A stretch of 64,000 nt of DNA from G963556115 sp963678205 (GTDB lineage Bacteria > Planctomycetota > SZUA-567), in the NCBI GenBank assembly GCA_963678205.1, contig OY782760.1:3286001-3350000 (forward strand), in the 5' to 3' direction. Positions 19,299 through 29,190 of the stretch are shown here, one piece after another. Position 1 is the first letter of the stretch, and each line of letters begins with the position of its first letter. The notes beneath the pieces were generated by a model. It did no database searches. It saw only the letters and a program-made list of their open reading frames with translations, and was not told the DNA's origin. The translations under genes and the position numbers were made by a program.

Positions 19299-20897
19299 TT
19301 ATTTATTCATTATTTCTTCACTATAAAGGTTTATTGATTCACTATCTTTTTCAAGATCCTTCACATCAAAATCGGTAGCATCTTCAATCTTTTTTATTGA
19401 ATCTATTATTAATTCAGGAATATTACTTGATAATTCTTTTGAAGTATATTCAGATGATAAATCACCAATACATGCTTTATTAACACTTCTGGAATTAGCT
19501 GAAGCATTAATACTAAATACATACTGACGACTATAGGTCAACAATTGATTATTTGAGTTATAGCCATAAATTTGAAATATAAATTGTCCAGGATTTGTAA
19601 AACCAGAAATATTAACAGCTGTATTCGATGTTACCCCAAGATTAGTCCAGCCACTTGCACTACTACTTTTAAGCCTAACTAGGTATTTTGCAACTCCTTT
19701 ATTACTCAGATTTTCCCAGGAAAATCTAAGCGTATCAGGCTGTCCAGAAACAATACCGATTGGATAAATCTCAGGTCTATTTATAGCGACAACCGTTTGA
19801 GTAAATTTTACTGCCCCTGTAAAGGTTTCATTGGTAATATACCCCTGTCCAGCATAACCATAAGCAAACTTCCACCCCGTACTTGGATCACACAACTTTG
19901 AAGCTACACAAAATTCAACTTCACCATTTGCATCAGTCACCGGCGGATTATCTTGATCACTATAAACTAAATTGTCTTTAGCTCCTATTACATAGACTGG
20001 TACGTTCGGAACTTTTTCACCAAGTGCATTAATAAGCACAAACTTTGACTTAGGCGGCATTATACATTCAACTATTTTATTTTGAAAAACATTAATTGCT
20101 GTAGTATAATGATGACATCCACCGTAATCTATCATAATCCTTCTATCAGTATTATTAAATTTTTCATCTACTATCAACCTTGCTAGGCCATTTTCATCAG
20201 AAATTCCCTTATATTCTTCATCATCAGAATACTGCATTCCATTTGCTTCAGCCAAAGCAATTTTTACACCTGAAATTGGGTTATTATTACTATCATAAAT
20301 CTTAGCAGTAAAAGGAGAAGGAATAGATACATAAGATATAGGATTCGAGGTTTTTGCAAATGTCATACATGCATCAGGATTTTCCAACTCATTATAATGA
20401 GGGCATAAACGTTTCTCCCCTAGTGTTATACAAAAAAATGAGGCTGAAGATCCGCTAAACACTCTTCCATTCCAAGCTCTAAATTTAAAATGTAACTCTT
20501 CTGGATGTTTAAAGTAGTCAAATCCCACACTTGGACAATCCCAATGACCTCCATTACTATCTATTCCCCAGTCATCCAATACTCTTATACCAAATGCCGA
20601 ACTTTCTCCTTCGAGATACCAATAGCCTATATCATCATATTGATACTCTTCATCGCTATCAGAATCTTTGTATGTTGCAATTGCGTAAACAGAACCTGTA
20701 GACGTTGTATTAGTTGCCTTATTCTCAGCCTTTATATTATCTACTTGCGCCTTCTTATTTACAATATTTCTTTCATAATCAACGCTGCCTTTTCCTTTCA
20801 AAACTTCAACGACTTCACCTGCATTTACATTGCTAACTGTACTCACAAACAGTATTGTCAATATGCTTAATATTGCCCTACCAAATAAATCCTTCAT
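19299..20897 (-). CDS. Secreted protein with beta-sandwich (carboxypeptidase-regulatory-like and FN3-like) domains
   Basis: The ATG at 20897 (AAGGAATGTATT before it) starts a typical signal peptide (KDLFGRAILSILTILFVSTV, cleavage near NAGE), which the longer frame from 20954 would bury. The mature protein of about 510 residues has a Cys-containing N-terminal region. Two segments look like carboxypeptidase-regulatory or Big-type beta-sandwiches (IYDSNNNPISGVKIALAE at about 195-212, and ALGEKVPNVPVYVIGAKD at about 285-302), each followed by a GLARL or NGEVEF strand. An FN3-like domain follows (LRFSWENLSNKGVAKYLVRL, about 390-409). It is probably an extracellular or periplasmic structural or binding protein. 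No catalytic motif is seen. Confidence 0.75.
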   Translation of the reverse strand: MKDLFGRAILSILTILFVSTVSNVNAGEVVEVLKGKGSVDYERNIVNKKAQVDNIKAENKATNTTSTGSVYAIATYKDSDSDEEYQYDDIGYWYLEGESSAFGIRVLDDWGIDSNGGHWDCPSVGFDYFKHPEELHFKFRAWNGRVFSGSSASFFCITLGEKRLCPHYNELENPDACMTFAKTSNPISYVSIPSPFTAKIYDSNNNPISGVKIALAEANGMQYSDDEEYKGISDENGLARLIVDEKFNNTDRRIMIDYGGCHHYTTAINVFQNKIVECIMPPKSKFVLINALGEKVPNVPVYVIGAKDNLVYSDQDNPPVTDANGEVEFCVASKLCDPSTGWKFAYGYAGQGYITNETFTGAVKFTQTVVAINRPEIYPIGIVSGQPDTLRFSWENLSNKGVAKYLVRLKSSSASGWTNLGVTSNTAVNISGFTNPGQFIFQIYGYNSNNQLLTYSRQYVFSINASANSRSVNKACIGDLSSEYTSKELSSNIPELIIDSIKKIEDATDFDVKDLEKDSESINLYSEEIMNK

Positions 20898-20954
20898 AAT
20901 ACATTCCTTATAAAAAGAGAAAAACTTATACGTCCAATCAACTAACCTGCGCAA

Positions 20955-22166
20955 GTCAGCAAAAACAAACTAAAATAATCCCAACCATAAATCAAAAAAA
21001 ACAGCCATATATACAACATACTTTACTGATACAGTATATTGTAAAATCTATTTTTGTCAATACCCACAAACAAAAATTACGCCAAAAAGCTATTTAAAAC
21101 AAGCGAAAGAGCACCGCTAACATCATAGTATAAAAAGAATTACAGCGCAACACTTTTTACGCCAAAGAACTTATTTTGTAAAGTATTTCTCAAACCGCAA
21201 GACAAGGAAACATAAAAAACATACAGCAAATTTTTACAAAAAAAACAACTTCACTATATTAAAAAATATAATTCTGCAACACCGCTCAACTAGGCTCAGC
21301 CCCATCTAAATTCTCAAAAAAATATTTAACTCAGAGAGAGATATGCTATATTACTACTATGTTTAAACACAATAGTAGTTTTATAATACTTGAATAAGTA
21401 AGAGACAAAAGTCGTAGGTATGTAAATTTAGTGATTATTAAAAAGGCAAATATTACCAACTACACACTATAACCGACTGTATTGACAAATAGTTTGCAGA
21501 TCACGAGGAAGTTAATATGGTATTAGATTATATTAGTATTTTCTGCTATCATTATTGTACTTGAAAACTAGGCAGTAATATAAACACTATTGAGATGTTA
21601 AGTTAGTATTTTTTACAGGAAATAGAACTGTTAAATATAACTTTAGAGGAGTTATACTCTGCAGTGAAAGAGAATTTGATTAATAGTAAAACAAAAAGGG
21701 GCTGGGATATAGAAGTCCAATTGAAATATACAAACTAGCTTCGTAAATGTGCAAGTATTACTCTTAGAATTTAAACTCTAGGTATAACCATTATAAAGAA
21801 ATAAATGGTACTTATGGACACCGAGCAGGTGATTATATATTAACATCCATAAGGTTAAAATATGAAAAGAAACAATAACGTTTTCAGAAGACCGCTATTC
21901 CGGTACATAGGGATGAATTTTGAACAATCCTCACAAATACCGCTAAAATTTAACTTACCAAGATATCACATGAACTAAGCAAAAATGTGTGATGATGTGA
22001 TGAAATAAATACAAGACCATCTCATTTATTAACATAGCCAATTGCACAGCACATTTACACCAATATACCCCTAGAGTCCATAAAAAAGCTTGCACCTCAA
22101 ACTATTTACAAACCAAAGGAAAGCGTGAAAAACAATATAAGACCCAAAGAAATAAAACGACGTAAC
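20955..22166. other. 1.2-kb gap with decayed coding pieces
   Basis: No intact gene of normal size is present. Repeated AT-rich sequence fills 20960-21350. Between 21490 and 21980 there are short frames that look coding but are broken. One at 21607-21738 (plus strand) reads EIELLNITLEELYSAVKENL and on to GWDIEVQLKYTN, with no start codon. One small frame at 21862-21978 of 38 codons begins MKRNNNVFRRPLFRYIGMNF. I take the region as pseudogene debris. Confidence 0.4.
21607..21738 (+). pseudogene. Coding-like remnant, family unknown
   Basis: A frame of 43 codons without a start codon has amphipathic, protein-like composition (LEELYSAVKENLINSKTKRG). It is flanked on both sides by in-frame stops. 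It cannot be a whole gene. No family is recognised. Confidence 0.3.
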
Positions 22167-22886
22167 TTATACTCTTTTTATATTAGCTAGTTCCTCGTTT
22201 ACCTCAAAGAACATTTTTTCAAAAGCTTCAACTATTTCTGGATCAAATTGAGTCCCAGAACATTTCCTGATTTCATCTAAGGCTTCATGCGAAGTAAGAC
22301 TATGGTGATAAGGTCTATCAGAAGTCATCGCATCAAAAGCATCCGCAACCGTAATTATTCGTGAATCAAATGGTATATTCTCACCTTTAATTCCATTGGG
22401 ATAACCACTACCATCATATCTCTCATGATGATACAATACAATATTGGCAACAAATGATAATGGATCAGTCCTACTAATAATATTAAACCCCTGCTGAGAA
22501 TGATCTTTTATTATCTCAAACTCCTCACTAGTAAGTAATTCTGGTTTATTAAGAATGCTGCTGGGCACAGCAATCTTTCCTATATCATGCAAATATGCAG
22601 CTAAATGCACTCTCTGATGATCACATTCCGTCCTGTCAAATTCACGTGATATTTTTTCAGCAATATAAGCAACACGCCAAGAATGGCTAGCCGTACGCTC
22701 ATCATAGAAGCTTAACAACAGGGATATAATATCAACAACAACATGTGTGCCCACAGTGTCAGGTATATTTAAAGCCTGAATTCTAGACTTAATATTATCT
22801 CTATCAGCACGCTTAACACGCGTATATTTATCAATAAATCGCCTAAAGGACTGCAGTTTCACCTGTTTATTTTCAAAGTCATCCAT
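22167..22886 (-). CDS. HD-GYP domain phosphodiesterase (probable c-di-GMP hydrolase)
   Basis: This 239-residue protein is an HD-GYP domain with a short N-terminus. It shows the HD pair in HLAAYLHDIGKIAVPSSIL (about residues 92-110) and the GYP motif in HHERYDGSGYPNGIKGENIP (about 146-165). DSRIITVADAFDAMTSDRPY then follows, carrying further metal ligands. The family hydrolyses c-di-GMP to pGpG or GMP with a bimetallic centre. No receiver or sensory domain is attached and no membrane helix is seen, so it is cytoplasmic. It stands alone on the minus strand and could counter the diguanylate cyclase at 10633-12330. AGGATAGTGGACAT precedes the ATG. Confidence 0.9.
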   Translation of the reverse strand: MDDFENKQVKLQSFRRFIDKYTRVKRADRDNIKSRIQALNIPDTVGTHVVVDIISLLLSFYDERTASHSWRVAYIAEKISREFDRTECDHQRVHLAAYLHDIGKIAVPSSILNKPELLTSEEFEIIKDHSQQGFNIISRTDPLSFVANIVLYHHERYDGSGYPNGIKGENIPFDSRIITVADAFDAMTSDRPYHHSLTSHEALDEIRKCSGTQFDPEIVEAFEKMFFEVNEELANIKRV

Positions 22887-23294
22887 ATGTCCACTATCCT
22901 AAGTTATACTCAAAATCATTTTAAAGGTCTGAGCAAGCATCTGAAAATTCTCGCGTAATTTGTCGATATATGACATTTTGTTAAGTATAGTTTTATCACT
23001 GGATCCAGCATAATCAACTGTACATCTGCACCAGAAATTGTTTTTAAAATGGATTGATCCGGCTGCAATTCATAAATTTCAGTTTTCATAATTTTCAATC
23101 AATGATTTTTACGAGTTGCCAGTTTGTACCCTCCCCACTTCCTTTCATCACCCTAAAAATAGCCTACAATAAATATCTACAAGCTACTAGAGAGATATAA
23201 ATAGTCATTATTAAAAGTAACTACGTCAATATTAGCATAGTTTTAAAACTCTTCAAGATGTTTTACTTCAATATCAATATTTCTTTTTTAATTT

Positions 23295-23414
23295 TTACTT
23301 GATTTCTCGATACTTGCCCCTCAGTTCTGGAACAAGTCTGCAAATATCTCGCGACAACAGATCGACTATACGTAATGCATTTTCACACCTTAACCAAATA
23401 TAACTATGCAAATT
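23295..23414 (-). pseudogene. Coding-like remnant, family unknown
   Basis: Thirty-nine codons without a start read NLHSYIWLRCENALRIVDLL followed by SRDICRLVPELRGKYREIK and a stop. The amphipathic helical character looks like real protein, but the frame is closed by a stop just upstream. It may be the tail of a gene lost by deletion or frameshift. Confidence 0.3.
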
Positions 23415-23546
23415 TCACTCTTTAAGATACTTGACAGGATTTTGAACAATAGAGACATTTATACGACTACTATCCACAGAATAAACATATTGTATTTCAA
23501 AAATACTAATATTCTTGACATATAAATATTGCTACAGTTTATCATA

Positions 23547-23747
23547 TTAACTAAAATGCCTTATGCTTATACAGATTGTAATGCGATACACATTAATTTC
23601 AAGGTTAATATTTTTAGCATATATTAATGTTTTTTCATTTCTAATAGGCATCTCTTCATAAAAAGCTGGGACAATCTCGACATTTGTGTTTTCAGCCAAA
23701 TTTTCAGCAAAAAAATTCCATACAACCCTCCCAGCAGCGATTTTCAT
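23547..23747 (-). CDS. Doubtful small ORF
   Basis: The frame, starting MKIAAGRVVWNFFAENLAEN, has about 66 codons. AAGGA lies about 14 bases upstream, a poor spacing. The last third looks like translated AT-rich DNA, so the true gene, if any, is probably truncated. No domain is recognised. Confidence 0.2.
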   Translation of the reverse strand: MKIAAGRVVWNFFAENLAENTNVEIVPAFYEEMPIRNEKTLIYAKNINLEINVYRITICISIRHFS

Positions 23748-24012
23748 TCTTTTGTTCAAATCCTTACTAAAGACTTATTTAGTAAAAGTAACGTCATATG
23801 CCTATATCATCTTTCTTAAAAAAAGATACCTCAATTTTATTTTAAATAACAACCAATAATGCACAAAGACTAAGATTAATGCAACTTCCTTTAAGATCAT
23901 GGCTATTTTTAAATTTTAATATATTAGCAAATGATTTTATAATAATTGTCATATTTCTTTTTTTAATTTTCCTCATTCATAAAAAAGTGCACTATATAAA
24001 TCAGATTTTAAC

Positions 24013-24055
24013 AAAAATATAGTTGACCCCAAATTTATGTGAAGTCAACTATACC
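24013..24055 (-). terminator. Intrinsic terminator of the feo operon
   Basis: On the minus strand, TATAGTTGAC and GTCAACTATA form a 10-bp stem with a loop of about 16 bases, followed by TTTTTGTTAAA. It lies 24 bases after the stop of the DUF4198 gene, the last gene of the operon. Confidence 0.75.
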
Positions 24056-24078
24056 TCTACTAGTGAGCAAATAGAAAA

Positions 24079-24939
24079 TTATTTTTTCATATCATATGCA
24101 TAAGCCCAGATAACAGCATCTAAAGAGAGTGGTTTACCTTTATACTCAAGCTCACCACCAGCCCCAAGTGCAGCAAACCCCCACCACCCTGATTTTGGGA
24201 TGGCATATGAGAATTCACCATTTTCATTAGCTAGGATTGTCTGACACTCAACTGCATCATTAGGAGCTGTTGCAACAGCATCTTTTCCGAATTTATTACC
24301 CTTCATATCAATTTCATGGTTAGCGAACTCAACTTCAATTTCTGCAAAAGGCACACCAACGTATGACTGTGTAGCTTCATCCCATTTCTGAACAACACCA
24401 CGAAAAACATTTCCCGTCCATAATGCATAAGGACGAACAAGAGGTTTGATCTGAACCGGAAGTCCTGGAACGTCTTCAAATACACAACTCATTGCACCAC
24501 CTTTATTGAGAATAACCTTCGTTACCTGCTCAATATATGCATCCTCACTTCCTTCATAATATGGACCTGGATCACAGAAAAAGACAAAGTCTCCCATACC
24601 TCTTGCTTTATACGTCAATTCATAGCCTTCACCAGAATTTTCAAGACTTGTAAAAGTAATTGGTTTTAATTCACTCTTTAAATCTTTTACAACAGGATCA
24701 GCTTCACCCTTCTGAGTCATCACTCCAAACGTAAGCGGTGCTTTACCTTTACCATCCACATCAGCACCCATATTCATAGTGTGACCTGCAGCAAACGGAT
24801 GTGTAAAGATAAGTTTAAGAGGCAACTTACCTGATGTAAAAACTCCTTCTGGAGAATAGATCATCTGAAAATGTGCATAACTAGCAGTACAGAAAGCAAC
24901 AAAAGCAAACAGACCTAAAAAGATCTTACGCATACTCAT
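24079..24939 (-). CDS. Exported DUF4198-family protein, feo-linked
   Basis: This 286-residue exported protein starts at the ATG at 24939, which has AAGGAG 7 bases upstream. The longer frame from 24999 lacks this and would precede the signal peptide (RKIFLGLFAFVAFCTASYA). The mature N-terminus begins HFQMIYSPEG and the body matches the DUF4198 layout (FTHPFAAGHTMNMG, FFCDPGPYYEGSEDAYIEQV, VTKVILNKGG, then NENGEFSYAIPKSGWWGFAA). DUF4198 proteins are periplasmic and often sit beside nickel, cobalt or other metal transporters. Here it is the last gene after feoB, so a role in handling ferrous iron outside the inner membrane is plausible. This is inference. Confidence 0.85.
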   Translation of the reverse strand: MSMRKIFLGLFAFVAFCTASYAHFQMIYSPEGVFTSGKLPLKLIFTHPFAAGHTMNMGADVDGKGKAPLTFGVMTQKGEADPVVKDLKSELKPITFTSLENSGEGYELTYKARGMGDFVFFCDPGPYYEGSEDAYIEQVTKVILNKGGAMSCVFEDVPGLPVQIKPLVRPYALWTGNVFRGVVQKWDEATQSYVGVPFAEIEVEFANHEIDMKGNKFGKDAVATAPNDAVECQTILANENGEFSYAIPKSGWWGFAALGAGGELEYKGKPLSLDAVIWAYAYDMKK

Positions 24940-24999
24940 AACAAAACTCCTTTTCCATAAATTAAATAAACAGGCAGAACAATAATAAGCCCAAAACAA

Positions 25000-25596
25000 T
25001 TATTTTTTAGATTTCCCGATACTATAACCAATACCAAACGCGCAGATTGCAATCAAGAACGCAATAAATACTGCAATAATAATATTGGTAGTCATCATCA
25101 TTTTAAGTGCCATATTAAAACCAGGACTATTTCCAACAGCAGCGGCTGGTGCTGCAAGCACTACTGGCTGAGCACTCACTACAGGTGGAGCAGGAACAGA
25201 AGCAGGAGCACTTACTGCAGGAGCTTGTTCCACTATTTCAGTTGAAGCCACTTGTTCCTCAGCTACTTCCTCCTGAGCAGACTGTTCACTAAAAGGCCCA
25301 TCAACTGTCACCATATGCCCAGGTCCCCCTGAAAATGTTACGGTATACGGAACTTTTGGCATCTGCATATCCAAAGAACTCTCATCCGGAACCTTCACCT
25401 CCTCAAGCACCTTACCAGCCATATCCTTGAGAATAATATCATGCCCCGCCCCAGACGAACCATCTGAGTATCCAACTTCTACATAAATCGTTCCATCTTC
25501 ATTATCATCAACAGAGATAAGTGGTTTATGGGCAAAAGCAGACACACTGCAAAGTACCGCAACAAGTAAACAAACCTGAAGTTTGATAAATTTCAT
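25000..25596 (-). CDS. Small exported, C-terminally membrane-anchored protein in the feo operon
   Basis: This 198-residue protein has a signal peptide (MKFIKLQVCLLVAVLCSVSA, cleavage near AFA-H) and a compact beta-rich domain (about residues 24-105, beginning HKPLISVDDNEDGTIYVEVG). A Pro/Ala/Val-rich linker follows (about 115-155), then one C-terminal transmembrane helix (about 168-192) ending in a basic cytoplasmic KSKK. The mature N-terminal His, and the further His residues in GAGHDI and GPGHMV, could bind metal. Genes next to it are feoB (26 bases away) and the DUF4198 gene. The N-terminal domain resembles the start of some DUF4198-like metal-transport accessory proteins. No firm family is recognised. 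Confidence 0.8.
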   Translation of the reverse strand: MKFIKLQVCLLVAVLCSVSAFAHKPLISVDDNEDGTIYVEVGYSDGSSGAGHDIILKDMAGKVLEEVKVPDESSLDMQMPKVPYTVTFSGGPGHMVTVDGPFSEQSAQEEVAEEQVASTEIVEQAPAVSAPASVPAPPVVSAQPVVLAAPAAAVGNSPGFNMALKMMMTTNIIIAVFIAFLIAICAFGIGYSIGKSKK

Positions 25597-25621
25597 TTTA
25601 AAACCCTTTCATAAATACTAT

Positions 25622-28084
25622 TTAAGCTGCTAAATAAGAACCAATTTGAAATACAAGAGATGCTAGAATAAAACCAAACACAATAGGGTACACAAAGGAG
25701 AATACAGCATATCCCCACGAAGCTGTCTCATTTTTAATCACAATCATTGTTGCCAGACAAGGTGGGAATAGAGCAATAAAGAGTATAATTGCAATCTTAT
25801 GCCATATAGTCCACCCAGTCTCTGTACGCGCAACTGAGGCTGAAAGACTCTCTGCACTATGTCTGCTCCCCATTGGAGCACTACCTGCACTATACAAAGT
25901 ACCTAATGTTCCTACCAGACTCTCTTTTGCAGCAAATGAAGCAATAATAGCAATGTTCATTCTCCAATTAAAACCAGCAATCTTACTGATTGGTTCCAGC
26001 CCGTGCCCAACATATCCTGCAAAGCTATCACTGATCTGCATCTTCTTTCTCTCAGTATTTAACTTGATAACAGTTTTTTTATAGTTTTTCAACGCTTTGG
26101 CAAACAGCTTTCCTCTCTTATCTACCTTACCGTCAGCCCCCATACCCTTATTCGCCACAATCATTATAAGATTAGATTCTTCAGGAGTTATCGTATTTTC
26201 AAATTCAATTTTAGAGCCGCCTCTTACAGCTTTGGAAACCTCGATAATTTTACTCAAACTCTGTATGTCTGTAATAGACTCAAAAGAAGTATTCTTTACT
26301 TTGGCGTCCTCAATCAGCTTCTCTTGCGCTACATGTAATTTCTGATCAAATTCCATCTCGTTGTGAAATCCTATTCCAGGAAAAGTCACAAAGAACCAAA
26401 CCCCCACCTGAACAATTGCAACAACAGTTACAATCTTCTTTATAAACATCCATACTCGCTCAACTGCCCTTCTAAGAACACCAGCAACAGTCGGCATATG
26501 ATAAGCAGGGAGCTCCATAACAAACGGAGCAGACTCACCCTTAATAATTGTCTTGCTGAATAGCTTGGCGATAAGCAGCGCAAGGATAAAAGTAAATACA
26601 GAGAGCCCAAAAAGTGTGAGCCCTTGATAGCCTATTACTTTATAGCCGCCAATATATGCACCAGCAGTTGCAGGTATGAGAAGTCCAACCATTAAAACAA
26701 AGAAAGGCAGTTTTGCCAGACAGTTCATCAGCGGCATAATCAGAATTGTGAGTAGCCTTGCCTTCTCGTCCTTCATTGCTCTGGTCGCCAATACTCCAGG
26801 CACAGCACATCCACCAACGACCACCCCTCCCAAGATCATTGGCAGCACAGACTGCCCATGCAAGCCAAAATACCTGAGAATTCTATCTAAGATAAAGGCG
26901 ACACGCGCCATATACCCTGAATCTTCCATGATCGCCAAAAGCGTAAACAAGACAAAGAATAGTGGCACATAATACAAGATAGCAACGATTCCTCCAACAA
27001 GCCCGTCTACAATGAGTGATCCAAGCAACTCTTTTCTAATAGGGTCAGAAGAATGAAATAGTTCTGCCGCCCAGATTTTGAGTTGACCAATATATGGGAA
27101 TAATGAATCAGACGCAACAGTACCAAATCCCATCGCAACCTGATAAAAGACATAAAGAACAATTGCAAGAAATATTGGCGCAAAGACTCGATGCAATACA
27201 ACAGAATCAATCTTATCTGTTAGAGTTCTACTTGATTTTTCAGGTTTGTTAACGCAGGTATTCATTATTTCAGCAGAACGTTTATAACGTGAAATAGCAA
27301 TTACCTTTTCAGGAGACTTGTTGGTTTTTTCAACCATTTCAGAACGATATTTTTCAGCAAAATCTAAAGATTTTTTACCCAATCCACCTTCACTATGCAG
27401 TTCAACAAGCCTTTTTGCTTCACTATCATTTTCCAGAATTTTTACAGCTAGCCATTTAGCAGGAAAATCCTGAGACAAATGCTCACTCTTAGAAACAATA
27501 CTAGCCAACTTACTAACCGCCTCATTCATTTCTGTCCCATAATCAAGCTTAAAATCAGCTTTGTCTTCATAAGACTTATTAATAACTTTATCAATTGCTT
27601 CCTTGAGCTCCCCACCGCCTTTACCAGACTTTGCATTGAGAAGCAATACCTCAACTCCAAGCTCTGCTGCCAGTTTTTTATCATCAATCTTGATACCGCG
27701 TCTATTAGCGACATCAATCATATTCACACACAACAATAGAGGACGTTGCATCTCAAGTAACTGAAATACCAAATAAAGGTGTCTTTCAAGATTCGATGCA
27801 TCTACTACAGCAACAATTAAATCTGGTTTCTCCAGCAGTATAAAATCCCTAGCTACTCTTTCTTCTTGAGTATAGGATGTAAGACTATACGTACCAGGCA
27901 AATCAATTACTTCTATTTTTTCACCATTCCGTCTGTACGCCCCACCTTTCTTCTCAACTGTAACACCTGGGTAATTTGCAACATGCTGCCTAGCCCCAGT
28001 TAGAAGATTAAAAGTTGTTGATTTTCCACAATTTGGCTGACCTGCTAAAGCAATAAGCTTTTTCTTTTTCTTTACCTCACTCAT
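25622..28084 (-). CDS. feoB: Ferrous iron transporter FeoB
   Basis: This 820-residue inner-membrane Fe(II) transporter has an N-terminal GTPase domain with G1 GQPNCGKST (about residues 15-23), G3 DLPG in EVIDLPGTYSLTSYTQEE and G4 VNMID. A helical NFeoB segment follows, then a polytopic membrane region with the two Gate motifs: LGGVVVGGCAVPGVLATRAM with its conserved Cys, and FPPCLATMIVIKNE near the C-terminus. A soluble Lys/Glu-rich insertion at about residues 575-675 lies between membrane segments. The start ATG overlaps the feoA stop by 4 bases, showing coupling. It is followed by two exported-protein genes unusual for feo operons. Confidence 0.96.
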   Translation of the reverse strand: MSEVKKKKKLIALAGQPNCGKSTTFNLLTGARQHVANYPGVTVEKKGGAYRRNGEKIEVIDLPGTYSLTSYTQEERVARDFILLEKPDLIVAVVDASNLERHLYLVFQLLEMQRPLLLCVNMIDVANRRGIKIDDKKLAAELGVEVLLLNAKSGKGGGELKEAIDKVINKSYEDKADFKLDYGTEMNEAVSKLASIVSKSEHLSQDFPAKWLAVKILENDSEAKRLVELHSEGGLGKKSLDFAEKYRSEMVEKTNKSPEKVIAISRYKRSAEIMNTCVNKPEKSSRTLTDKIDSVVLHRVFAPIFLAIVLYVFYQVAMGFGTVASDSLFPYIGQLKIWAAELFHSSDPIRKELLGSLIVDGLVGGIVAILYYVPLFFVLFTLLAIMEDSGYMARVAFILDRILRYFGLHGQSVLPMILGGVVVGGCAVPGVLATRAMKDEKARLLTILIMPLMNCLAKLPFFVLMVGLLIPATAGAYIGGYKVIGYQGLTLFGLSVFTFILALLIAKLFSKTIIKGESAPFVMELPAYHMPTVAGVLRRAVERVWMFIKKIVTVVAIVQVGVWFFVTFPGIGFHNEMEFDQKLHVAQEKLIEDAKVKNTSFESITDIQSLSKIIEVSKAVRGGSKIEFENTITPEESNLIMIVANKGMGADGKVDKRGKLFAKALKNYKKTVIKLNTERKKMQISDSFAGYVGHGLEPISKIAGFNWRMNIAIIASFAAKESLVGTLGTLYSAGSAPMGSRHSAESLSASVARTETGWTIWHKIAIILFIALFPPCLATMIVIKNETASWGYAVFSFVYPIVFGFILASLVFQIGSYLAA

Positions 28085-28305
28085 AGCAACTCAACCTCCA
28101 CCCCCTTTGCCTCATCAAGACGCAAGGCAATCTGATAACCTCTAATAGACATATCAATAGGATCCAAAAGCGGAGCATTCCTGATCACCCTAACCTCTGT
28201 TCCCTCAACAAACCCCATATCCAACAACCTCTGCAACTTTTCCCCTTCATGCAGGACATCAATAATTTCAGCTCTCTGCCCTGTCTTCAAATCACTAAGT
28301 ATCAT
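28081..28305 (-). CDS. feoA: FeoA, second copy, coupled to feoB
   Basis: This 74-residue SH3-like FeoA protein shows the usual pattern: LKTGQRAEIIDV at the start, LLDMGFVEGTEVRVIRNAPL in the middle and IRGYQIALRLDEAKGVEVEL at the end. FeoA is a small cytoplasmic protein needed for FeoB-mediated Fe(II) uptake. Its TGA overlaps the feoB ATG by 4 bases. It lies about 150 bases after another FeoA-domain gene. Confidence 0.93.
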   Translation of the reverse strand: MILSDLKTGQRAEIIDVLHEGEKLQRLLDMGFVEGTEVRVIRNAPLLDPIDMSIRGYQIALRLDEAKGVEVELL

Positions 28306-28365
28306 TTAAGCACCTTTTCAAAAGCAGCCACCACAAACTAACTGTCTTAATCAAAAAAAACTATA

Positions 28366-28379
28366 TTAGAACCAACTAA
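28366..28379. promoter_or_regulatory. Candidate metalloregulator box between the feoA genes
   Basis: TTAGAACCAACTAA has TTAG and CTAA half-sites around 6 bases. A related sequence, TTAGCCTTAATTAA, lies upstream of the first feoA gene at 28863-28876. DtxR/MntR-type boxes have similar TTAG..CTAA ends. The assignment is speculative. Confidence 0.25.
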
Positions 28380-28455
28380 CTGACTGTCCAAAAAAATTTT
28401 CCCGGATCGAGTAATATTAATAATAATTTTTAATATCTTATTTTTACTCAAAAAT

Positions 28456-28686
28456 CTAAGCCAGAATAACTTTTTTAGCCATTCCACAACCCAGCGCAAT
28501 GCGCGACTCACCCACACCAATCAACATACCACCCTCAGACCTTCCACCTAATACCTCAACTTCACACCCAACATATATTCCCAAACTCGTAACACGCTGC
28601 TGAAACTCACTTCCACCATTAAAACCGATAACAATTCGCTTTTCACCGCAAGTCAGATCTGCTAAAGTTTTTATAATAGTACTCAT
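28456..28686 (-). CDS. feoA: FeoA-domain protein, first copy
   Basis: This 76-residue FeoA-domain protein heads the iron operon. It has the core motif VTSLGIYVGCEVEVLGGRSE and the C-terminal strand pair MLIGVGESRIALGCGMAKKV. Two FeoA proteins before one FeoB occur in several phyla. The second is usually the coupled partner and this one may be regulatory or modulate the GTPase. The gap of about 150 bases to the next feoA contains a possible regulatory box, so the two may be transcribed separately. Confidence 0.9.
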   Translation of the reverse strand: MSTIIKTLADLTCGEKRIVIGFNGGSEFQQRVTSLGIYVGCEVEVLGGRSEGGMLIGVGESRIALGCGMAKKVILA

Positions 28687-29190
28687 AATGAAAATCCTCT
28701 ATAAATTTCTTCGAAAAACTTCTTTATAAACCCAATCAATTCAAAGTATGTTTTACTATGCAATCAGCAATTGGCAATATTTTCTGTTAGTTTATAAGCA
28801 AATTATTAACTAGCAACGCTCTAATTAAACAACAGCAACAATAACAGCCCACGCTTAAAAAGTTAGCCTTAATTAATTTATACTCATTAAACTAACTTTG
28901 TCAACAACTAATTAATTATCATTTTCCACCTAAAAAATATTCAGCACAATCATATAACTATATACAAACAAATGCATTATAAATACCAGCAATAAACTAC
29001 AATTCTATTTCAACATAAATGTTTAATAAATTTTTAAACACTTTTACAATTAAAAACAAATAACTTCCTTGATAATATGGAAGCTATTTGCCGTGTGTGT
29101 TCTGGTGATATGATGTATTTAAAAACTTTAGGTGTTTATGATAACGAAGAAGCTTAATAACAATTGACAAAATAACTACAACCCAGATAT

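Larger units (their letters stand above)
22887..24078. other. 1.2-kb gap with remnants upstream of the HD-GYP gene
   Basis: No intact, confidently coding gene is present. Coding-like minus-strand pieces lie at 22916-23098 (begins MKIMKTEIYELQPDQSILKT), 23295-23414 and 23547-23747, each short and without a clear family. The stretch near 24013-24055 is the terminator of the DUF4198 gene. Confidence 0.4.

Noticed and set aside
22916..23098. Small minus-strand frame of 60 codons upstream of the HD-GYP gene
   Set aside because: It has no ribosome site and no family, and the second half looks like non-coding AT-rich sequence. I mention it only as possible debris.
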